A stretch of DNA of 6,071 nucleotides from Bacillota bacterium (lineage in GTDB: Bacteria > Bacillota > Clostridia > Tissierellales > Peptoniphilaceae). This document shows positions 1-4,772 of this stretch, piece by piece. How positions within the stretch are numbered: position 1 is the first letter of the stretch; each line of letters begins with the position of its first letter. Position numbers and translations under genes: made by a program. The stretch lies in contig JAEZWM010000062.1 of the NCBI GenBank assembly GCA_023443025.1, positions 1 through 6,071 on the forward strand, read 5' to 3'. The notes below the pieces were generated by a model. That model did not search any database. It saw only the letters and a program-made list of their open reading frames with translations, and was not told where the DNA came from.

Positions 1-33
1 TAAAAAACAAAATATTACGGAATTTGGGTATAG

Positions 34-61
34 AAAAAAGCAAGGCTTTTACCTTGCTTTT
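34..61 (-). terminator. Rho-independent terminator of the broken lipoprotein gene
   Basis: On the minus strand the RNA would form a 10-bp perfect stem (AAAAGCAAGG with CCTTGCTTTT; arms at 52-61 and 36-45) around a 6-nt loop, running into a U tract from 39-34. It lies about 35 bp past the stop codon of the leftmost lipoprotein gene. This is the classic form of an intrinsic terminator. The stem is itself flanked by A and T runs, so it may also act on plus-strand transcription. Confidence 0.85.
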
Positions 62-64
62 AAT

Positions 65-79
65 ATCCCAGCCTGGGAT
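65..79. other. Small palindrome between stop codon and terminator
   Basis: ATCCCA and TGGGAT form a perfect 6-bp stem around a 3-nt GCC loop, 15 bp past the stop codon and just ahead of the main terminator on the minus strand. It has no U tract of its own. It may add stability to the mRNA 3' end, but no function can be assigned. Confidence 0.4.
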
Positions 80-93
80 TAGTCGGATTCTCA

Positions 94-1452
94 TTATTGA
101 CATTGTGAGTCGAAGAGATCTTTGAAGAACTTTACTTGTCGGGATTTAAACTTTACATTTTCATCAAATACATGTGGTGCTACGCCGTTTGGATACTCTT
201 CAATCATGGCAATATCCGCTCTGTCTTTCATGTAGATATATCTTATCTTTGTATTATCAAACACTCCGCTACCTCTATTGTTATAACCGATAGTTCCACT
301 TGATATCGGTGCCCCACCTATGGTTACAAATCCTAATTCTCTAAATTTAATAACTAGTTGATTTACAAGGGAATTCATTGAAGCATCGGTAATTACAAAT
401 ATCTTTTTGCCATTAAAAATATTTTCTCCTGCTACCTCCCCTACCAATTCGCTATTAGAAGCTGCCACAAAAAATGGTTTTTGCATATCATTAAACTTTG
501 AATAAAAGAGTTTAACAGCCTCAGGTGAAGAAATGTTACAATGTCTCAAATCAATAACCAATACATCGGGGTTATCCCTTGCAAGTTTTTCTTGCATATC
601 ATCCATTACTAAATCAAAGTTAGAAAAAGCATCAAAAGTCTTTAGGACTATCCTACTAAAGCTGTACCCACTTTCATAACCATAAGTATAATCGAGCATA
701 GAGTCTCGTAATCCCCAGCCCCAAAGTAGGGTTGTCATGGTTCTTTCTCCATATTTAATGCCTTTTGCATTTAACTCTTTGGTCTGTCCATCAGTTTTGA
801 CTTTTATTATAAAGTTTTCAGTAGAACCATATATCTCGTAGTAGTGAAGCTTAAATTCCTCTGTAACCAAGAACTCAAACCTTTGATTATTAGTAGCTAC
901 CACTACCTTTTTCATGGCATTGATTAAATCATCAGTTGGTATACCGTTGATTTCCAGAATCTCCTGCTCCTCTTCCGAATCAATATATAATACACCGTCT
1001 GAAAGAACAACATCATACGGAAAAACTAACTCATTTTTTGCAATATAGTTCTCCCTTTCAAAAGAAGGCGCTGTTTGAAACTCCAATTCCGGTACTGCTC
1101 TATGTACTTCATCCAGTAGTTTTTGAAACTCCTTTTCCGTCATCCCTTCTGTTATCTTTGCTCTTGTTTGTTCTAACTACTCATTCATATCTACATCACT
1201 GATGTCAGTATTTTTAAAAGCAGGAAAAATATCAGCAATAAACCGATCAAAGTCGTTATATAGTTCAGCTTGAGTGAAAGTTTTATTCACATCATAATCA
1301 TCTAGTTTAGCCTGGATCATATTGATATCACTTGCCTCAAATATCTTAAATCCTTTGCTGAAATACTTTGTAAGCGCTTTAGGGAGCGTAACTTCTACAG
1401 TACAACCTACAAGTAGCAGCACACAAAGCATAATAATAAGTACCCTTTTCAA
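94..1452 (-). pseudogene. S41-peptidase-like lipoprotein, broken by an in-frame TAG
   Basis: The frame is open from a TTG at 1450-1452 to TAA at 94-96 except for one TAG at 1177-1179 (codon 92). It would encode about 451 residues, against 470 in the paralog at 2494-3906. Starting at this TTG gives M-K-R-V-L-I-I-M-L-C...L-V-G-C with the lipobox cysteine at 17, exactly as in the paralog. AAAGGA lies 4 nt upstream, a short spacing. A longer start (TTG at 1474-1476) adds eight charged residues before the signal peptide. Similarity continues across the stop: LEQT after it matches LEDT in the paralog. The C-terminal half has S41-type landmarks: V-L-V-I-D-L-R (297-303), the strand and helix around S-M-N-S-L-V-N-Q-L (358-366), I-G-G-A-P-I-S-S-G, and G-V-A-P near 423. 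The nucleophile position appears to be Asn and no catalytic Lys is seen. The 349-codon downstream part has an ATG at 1141-1143 but no well-spaced ribosome binding site and no signal peptide. A degraded lipoprotein gene is most likely; stop readthrough or a sequencing error are alternatives. Confidence 0.8.
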
Positions 1453-1486
1453 AACGTCCTTTTTTTCTACAATCAATACCCTGATT

Positions 1487-1522
1487 TATAGGTATATAAT
1501 ATATCATTACATATACCCTATA
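1487..1522 (-). promoter_or_regulatory. Hairpin in the leader of the broken lipoprotein gene
   Basis: TATAGGTATAT (1487-1497) pairs with ATATACCCTATA (1511-1522), leaving one bulged base and a loop of about 13 nt. It lies 35 to 70 bp upstream of the TTG start on the minus strand. It could be a leader hairpin or an operator. In DNA this AT-rich, an inverted repeat of this size may also arise by chance, so no role is claimed. Confidence 0.35.
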
Positions 1523-1903
1523 GAGTATAATATCTAACGATAATTTTTTAATGAATAGCATATACGATTTATCCATGTTGATAATTATATACTTCTACTG
1601 ATATTTAAAAATTGCGCCGTATAAAATAATTTATTGAATTAATAATATATTTTAGTGCTACTCACCTATCTACAACTTGCTTTTCCAATAAATATAGAAG
1701 GCATTTTCAATTTATATAAAGTTTTAGTCATGCAAAATAAGGGTATAAACATACACATCATATAAATTAAAAGTTATTGTATTTTTAAAAAAAGACTTCA
1801 TTAAAGAGTTATGATATTCCACTGAGATTAGTAAATTTATGTAGGCTTTTTTAAATTATTTAAGAAGAATCTTTCCACACCAAAAGATATATGTATACCC
1901 TTG

Positions 1904-1910
1904 AAAGGAG
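1904..1910 (+). promoter_or_regulatory. Ribosome binding site fixing the start of the membrane protein
   Basis: AAAGGAG sits 10 nt before the ATG at 1921-1923. An earlier in-frame ATG at 1891 lies upstream of this site and has none of its own. The short form starting M-S-R-Y is therefore preferred, and the ten residues before it are probably leader sequence. Confidence 0.75.
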
Positions 1911-1920
1911 TGTTTATAAG

Positions 1921-2310
1921 ATGTCGAGATATATAACAATCAGCCGAATTCTTACCGGGATTGCTACTGTACTTGCAGTCATTGCGGGAATTAGCTCTTT
2001 TCTTTCTCTTGGTTCTGCCGGGCAGGAAGTTTGGAGTGTCGAAATGTGGAGAGTGGTTGGTTATTTTACCTTTGCACTATTCTTCTTATTCCTGACAATA
2101 CGACCGAATAGCGATCCGTGGATTTGGATTATTTTGATTCTCAATAAATCCGTTCTTGCCTTGATTGGTTGGTTTAGCAATCCAAGTACTCCCGGAATTT
2201 CTGACATCCGGATTTGGGATACTTTGCTTGCATTTATTCTGATTGCAGCTTTCGTTTTTATGCCGAGAAGGATAAAGTCACAAGAGCAAATAAGTAGTCC
2301 AAAGAGATGA
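1921..2310 (+). CDS. Small four-helix membrane protein, function unknown
   Basis: 129 codons from ATG at 1921 to TGA at 2308-2310; an open extension to 1891 lacks its own ribosome binding site. I do not recognise the family with confidence. Four hydrophobic segments stand out: about 5-30 (I-S-R-I-L-T-G-I-A...), 43-60 (W-R-V-V-G-Y-F...), 66-85 (P-W-I-W-I-I-L-I-L...) and 98-114 (I-W-D-T-L-L-A-F...). A basic tail follows (P-R-R-I-K...K-R), which by the positive-inside rule suggests the C-terminus is cytoplasmic. Tryptophan-rich loops lie between helices 1-2 and 3-4. No catalytic or metal-binding motif is visible. A hand count of 1981-2220 gives 103 G+C of 240 (43%), against 41 of 120 (34%) in two sampled lines of the neighbouring lipoprotein gene, which hints at a different origin. 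It stands alone, convergent with the intact lipoprotein gene and divergent from the broken one. Confidence 0.7.
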   Translation: MSRYITISRILTGIATVLAVIAGISSFLSLGSAGQEVWSVEMWRVVGYFTFALFFLFLTIRPNSDPWIWIILILNKSVLALIGWFSNPSTPGISDIRIWDTLLAFILIAAFVFMPRRIKSQEQISSPKR

Positions 2311-2382
2311 ACCCCTCACAAACAGCATCTTAAATAGGAGCATTCACTCTATAACCATCGAATATTTTATTGAAAAATAAAC

Positions 2383-2420
2383 GAGGTCAACTTTCTATAT
2401 CAAAAAAGGTAGCTGACCCC
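2383..2420 (-). terminator. Possible minus-strand terminator hairpin
   Basis: As minus-strand RNA, GGGGUCAGCU (2420-2411) pairs over all ten positions with AGUUGACCUC (2392-2383), using two G-U wobbles, around an 18-nt loop. The U-rich run GUUUAUUUUUCA follows. On the plus strand those two wobbles become A-C mismatches, so the structure favours leftward transcripts. It lies about 75 bp past the end of the intact lipoprotein gene and may be a second terminator for it. It could also be a remnant end of a small mobile element. Confidence 0.45.
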
Positions 2421-2464
2421 ATTTTATGTATGTCCTATTTCTAACTTTATTTTAAACAAACAAA

Positions 2465-2490
2465 TGCTCCCTACCTGGGAGCAATTTTTT
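2465..2490. terminator. Terminator between the convergent membrane and lipoprotein genes
   Basis: TGCTCCC (2465-2471) and GGGAGCA (2477-2483) form a perfect 7-bp stem around a 5-nt loop. On the plus strand the run ATTTTTT follows directly, which makes it a good intrinsic terminator for the membrane protein gene. On the minus strand the same stem begins 11 bp past the lipoprotein stop codon and is followed by TTTGTTTGTTT, so it probably works in both directions. Confidence 0.8.
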
Positions 2491-2493
2491 CTA

Positions 2494-3906
2494 TCAGACG
2501 CTGCAGAAAGACTTATATAAAAGTTCAATTACAGATGTCTTTCTTCCACTGAAAACTATGTCGGATTTGTATTCTGAAGGGATAACTCCTATTTCAAATA
2601 GTTCAACTTCACCTAGTACATTTAAAATAGATTTAGGATATTTGAATATTATTCCGGTATTCGGTAACTCAAGTTCTTCAAAATCATTATAGGAAATTGT
2701 AGCACTAGATGTATTAATGCCTGCTGATTTGTGAGCACTATTTCTACTAAGAGTCATCACTAGCTGGTTTACTTGAGAACTGGATCTATTGTCAAACATT
2801 ACAGCATAGTCCTTAGCATATGTGATATCAGCTTTTTTTACCGGCTCCATCAGTTCTCCTTCACCAAATCCGTAGAAAATTGTATCTTCTTTTATGAATC
2901 TACCGAAGATACCTATTATAATTTCCGGATCAGTTGTCCTATTGTTTGAAAAGTCCAGAATAATCGCCAATGGATCATGCTCGTTTATAGCTTTAATAGC
3001 TTCGTCAAGCTGACCAAAGAAAACATCAGAATCCTCGGCTTGTACTGTACCAAGTTTTAAGTACGATACCTTATTATTAGAGTATTCTGTATTCTCATAA
3101 ACTACATCCTTTGTTTCTGCCCCTCTATCTTTTGTTATTTCGCTCAAGGCGATTCCTTCAAAGTTCTTTGCAGAAATTTCGACTGTTCCATGCGATCCGT
3201 TTCTATCTATCTCAATCTTAAAATTATCATACTCGCCGTACTTTTCAAAGTAAAGTAGCTTGAATTCTCTGCTTAGAATATTATCCAATGCAAAAGAGTT
3301 TTTATTGTAACTTATGAGTTTGCCAAGTTCATCTGTTATCTGTTCAGCATCCACCGAGTTAATACTTAATACTCTATCCCCTACTTGTAATGATCCATCT
3401 TCAGAGTTTTCATTGATGTATACACCACCATTCATAAAGAAAATTTCAACAGGGAAAAGTTTTTTATTTTTTCCAATGTAGTATTCTTTTGAATTAGATG
3501 GCGCGAGTTTCGTATCATTGTTGTTCAGATTAGACATAAGTCCTCTTAAAACCAGTTGAAACTCCAAATCAGTCATACCATCTTTTATAAAATTTGATTT
3601 TGTATCTTCTAATAGTTTTTTAACATCCTCTATTTCACCATCCGAAACTTCATCAGCTTTTATAAACGCATCAGCAAAAGCATCATAATCTTCCTCGAGC
3701 TCACTTAATGTATATGTTTTTGCTTCATCGTATTCTATTTCATCAGTCATTTCAAGCTTTACAGGTTCAACCACCTCTTGAGATGTCACAGCACTGCTTT
3801 CTATCTGACTTTCTACCTGTTCACTTGTATTGACTACTTTAACTTCATTTTCATTACAAGCCACCAGAAAAACCAGACATAGCGATATTATTATTAATTT
3901 TCTCAT
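2494..3906 (-). CDS. S41-peptidase-like surface lipoprotein (intact paralog)
   Basis: 470 residues from ATG at 3904-3906; AGGAGG lies 4 nt upstream. A lipoprotein signal peptide with lipobox L-V-A-C (Cys17) predicts anchoring to the outer face of the membrane. Residues 18-60 are a Ser/Glu/Val-rich linker. A helical region (about 65-125) leads into a segment resembling the PDZ-like part of S41 proteins (G-D-R-V-L-S-I-N-S at 176-184). The S41-like core spans about 275-460. It includes I-I-L-D-F-S-N-N (315-322, the usual lIiDlRnN strand), S-S-S-Q-V-N-Q-L (375-382, nucleophile region), G-I-N-T-S-S-A-T-I (396-404) and G-V-I-P (440-443). Classical C-terminal processing peptidases have a catalytic Lys in the G-x-P-T-x-G-K segment; here the aligned position is Ala402, so Ser/Lys chemistry looks absent. 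It may be a divergent peptidase or a non-catalytic binding protein. It is paralogous to the broken gene at 94-1452 and appears to be a single-gene transcription unit. The fold call is by motif recall. Confidence 0.75.
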   Translation of the reverse strand: MRKLIIISLCLVFLVACNENEVKVVNTSEQVESQIESSAVTSQEVVEPVKLEMTDEIEYDEAKTYTLSELEEDYDAFADAFIKADEVSDGEIEDVKKLLEDTKSNFIKDGMTDLEFQLVLRGLMSNLNNNDTKLAPSNSKEYYIGKNKKLFPVEIFFMNGGVYINENSEDGSLQVGDRVLSINSVDAEQITDELGKLISYNKNSFALDNILSREFKLLYFEKYGEYDNFKIEIDRNGSHGTVEISAKNFEGIALSEITKDRGAETKDVVYENTEYSNNKVSYLKLGTVQAEDSDVFFGQLDEAIKAINEHDPLAIILDFSNNRTTDPEIIIGIFGRFIKEDTIFYGFGEGELMEPVKKADITYAKDYAVMFDNRSSSQVNQLVMTLSRNSAHKSAGINTSSATISYNDFEELELPNTGIIFKYPKSILNVLGEVELFEIGVIPSEYKSDIVFSGRKTSVIELLYKSFCSV

Positions 3907-3932
3907 ATTTCCTCCTATCCTCGAATATATTA

Positions 3933-3961
3933 ATTTTACAACCTTTTGTGAACTTTGCCAA
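3933..3961 (-). promoter_or_regulatory. Predicted housekeeping-type promoter of the intact lipoprotein gene
   Basis: On the minus strand TTGGCA (3961-3956) and TAAAAT (3938-3933) are 17 bp apart, each one base from the sigma-A consensus. The -10 lies about 27 bp ahead of the start codon, leaving room for the AGGAGG site. A second, weaker pair overlaps it (TTCACA, 17 bp, TATATT). Confidence 0.6.
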
Positions 3962-3975
3962 ATAAAAAAGGTTGT
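3938..3975. promoter_or_regulatory. Perfect 10-bp inverted repeat overlapping the lipoprotein promoter
   Basis: ACAACCTTTT (3938-3947) is repeated in inverse as AAAAGGTTGT (3966-3975), 18 bp apart. The left arm covers the start of the -10 and the spacer, and the right arm lies just upstream of the -35. It may be an operator for a dimeric regulator. Read on the plus strand, it is a stem followed by a T run (3976-3980), so it could instead stop rightward transcripts. The sequence alone does not decide between these. Confidence 0.45.
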
Positions 3976-4072
3976 TTTTTATGGTTTTTGAGGTTTTGTA
4001 GAGAAAATTTAATATTTTGTTATTGACGATAAGTAACAGAGAAAAGCGTGAGTATTTGTTAATTACAAGATT

Positions 4073-4096
4073 CGTAGAGGAAGTGCCCTCACTTCC
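4073..4096 (+). repeat. Palindromic repeat 1 (inverse partner at 4263-4286)
   Basis: CGTAGA is followed by GGAAGTG-CCCT-CACTTCC, a perfect 7-bp stem with a 4-nt loop. Its reverse complement recurs at 4263-4286 with 23 of 24 bases identical. The GTAG-x-GG leading edge is shared with the palindromes at 4128 and 4371, so they look like one family. Confidence 0.75.
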
Positions 4097-4127
4097 ATTC
4101 AGTTATATTTTGCTTTTTTATAAAATT

Positions 4128-4151
4128 GTAGGGGAGAACTCTGATTCTCCC
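4128..4151 (+). repeat. Palindromic repeat 2 (inverse partner at 4374-4397)
   Basis: GTAG leads into GGGAGAA-CTCTGA-TTCTCCC, a perfect 7-bp stem. The reverse complement of 4374-4397 matches it at 21 of 24 positions. Two of the three differences sit opposite each other in the stem: an A-T pair here replaces a C-G pair there. Confidence 0.7.
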
Positions 4152-4152
4152 G

Positions 4153-4188
4153 GTTTATGAGAGGAGCCTGTATCTCCGATTCGTAAAC
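4153..4188. repeat. Imperfect hairpin beside repeat 2
   Basis: GTTTATGA and GGAG on the left pair with CTCC and TCGTAAAC on the right, with one G-U wobble, two mismatches and one bulge, around a 7-nt loop. The central GGAG/CTCC resembles the stem of repeat 2, so this may be a more diverged member of the same family. That link is inferred. Confidence 0.45.
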
Positions 4189-4262
4189 TACTGCTGTTTT
4201 TTTGATTGGACAGTGCCGGGTGTAATCCATCTGCCGGAGTTTAATTTAAATCAAATGTAATT

Positions 4263-4286
4263 GGAAGTGAGGGCACTTCCGCTACG
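4263..4286 (-). repeat. Palindromic repeat 1, inverse copy
   Basis: GGAAGTG-AGGG-CACTTCC followed by GCTACG. The reverse complement equals 4073-4096 except for one base in the flank. The two copies lie 166 bp apart in opposite orientation and could pair with each other in a long transcript as well as fold singly. Confidence 0.75.
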
Positions 4287-4370
4287 ACCTTGGCATAGTT
4301 TAATAAATCAATATAGGTAATTTAAGATTAGTTTAATTTGATAGAATGTGCGTGGTTTAGGGGATTTATG

Positions 4371-4397
4371 GTAAGGCGAATCAGAGTTCGCCCCTAC
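4371..4397 (-). repeat. Palindromic repeat 2, inverse copy, abutting the intron
   Basis: GTAAGGCGAA (4371-4380) and TTCGCCCCTAC (4387-4397) pair around TCAGAG with one mismatch and one bulge. The last base, C4397, directly precedes the GTGTG that starts the group II intron. The palindrome is therefore probably the insertion target, or most of it. Confidence 0.7.
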
Positions 4398-4772
4398 GTG
4401 TGCCCAGCATGGGCGTAATCTAATAGGTGAAAGTCCTTAATCTACCCTAGTAGTGGGAAGGATATAGCTGAACACCAAGGGTGTCCATCGTGAGGTGGAA
4501 TCTGAAGGAAGGTGTAGGCAAATCTCTGAACCGACGTACAGAAATCACATGAGGCATGACTTGGTAGGTAAGCTCGCGTAGCAAAGCGAAGCCTAATAAC
4601 TACTCGGAACCAAGGGTGTATATGTGACGGTTACATGGAGAGAAAGATTACGCAATTACCTGGGGAGGTCTTGCTAGCGACTCAGTAGTAACAACGAATA
4701 GCAAGAAGTCAGCAGACGCCATAGTAGGTATTAATAAATACTGAAGGGCAGAACTATAGGAGGCTTGAATTT
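4398..4772 (+). ncRNA. Group II intron ribozyme, 5' domains
   Basis: No open reading frame fits here. Short complementary stems are dense, for example G-C-C-C-A-G-C-A-T-G-G-G-C at 4402-4414, and the block has the texture of bacterial group II domains I to III, including GAAGTCAGCAGACGCCATAG near 4705. A possible exon-binding site 1 is GTAGG at 4514-4518, which could pair with CCTAC at the end of the 5' exon (4393-4397). It was chosen by complementarity alone and other GTAGG runs exist, for example at 4564 and 4724. I cannot fold the RNA here. Confidence 0.7.
4758..4763 (+). promoter_or_regulatory. Ribosome binding site of the intron reverse transcriptase
   Basis: A full AGGAGG stands 9 nt before the ATG at 4773-4775. 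It selects this start over the in-frame ATG at 4920, which would otherwise match the N-terminus of shorter family members. Confidence 0.8.

Larger units (their letters stand above)
1453..1920. other. AT-rich divergent intergenic region
   Basis: This spacer of about 470 bp separates the broken lipoprotein gene (leftward) from the small membrane protein gene (rightward). It is strongly AT-rich and holds no credible gene; the short open frames crossing its left part overlap the lipoprotein gene out of frame. I found no well-spaced -35/-10 pair for either gene that I would defend. A TATACT hexamer on the minus strand around 1523-1528 lacks a good -35 partner. The one clear structure is a hairpin at 1487-1522, and the only firm signal is the ribosome binding site at 1904-1910. 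Confidence 0.6.
3907..4397. other. Gene-free region with promoter and palindromic repeats
   Basis: No credible gene is seen in these 491 bp. The left end holds the lipoprotein promoter and an overlapping inverted repeat. From 4073 on it is packed with short palindromes: four related ones at 4073, 4128, 4263 and 4371, plus a longer hairpin at 4153-4188. It ends exactly at the start of the group II intron. Stretches such as 4189-4262 and 4287-4370 show nothing further that I can name. Confidence 0.7.

Noticed and set aside
94..1143. A separate cytoplasmic gene starting at ATG 1141-1143
   Set aside because: It is in the same frame as the upstream signal-peptide part, lacks a spaced ribosome binding site, and the paralog shows both parts belong to one protein.
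1177..1179. TAG read as pyrrolysine or a suppressed codon
   Set aside because: No pyrrolysine genes are visible, the paralog has an ordinary residue at this point, and one stop in one gene is better explained by mutation.
1322..1576. Short open frames on both strands across the lipoprotein start and leader
   Set aside because: They overlap the lipoprotein signal-peptide region out of frame, lack ribosome binding sites and read as low-complexity translations.
4073..4397. CRISPR array
   Set aside because: The repeats are palindromes in alternating orientation with unequal gaps of about 30 to 110 bp, and no cas-like gene is visible.
4398..4772. Riboswitch or T-box leader ahead of an open reading frame
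   Set aside because: The GUGYG-type start, immediate domain I hairpin and downstream maturase gene are better explained by a group II intron ribozyme.
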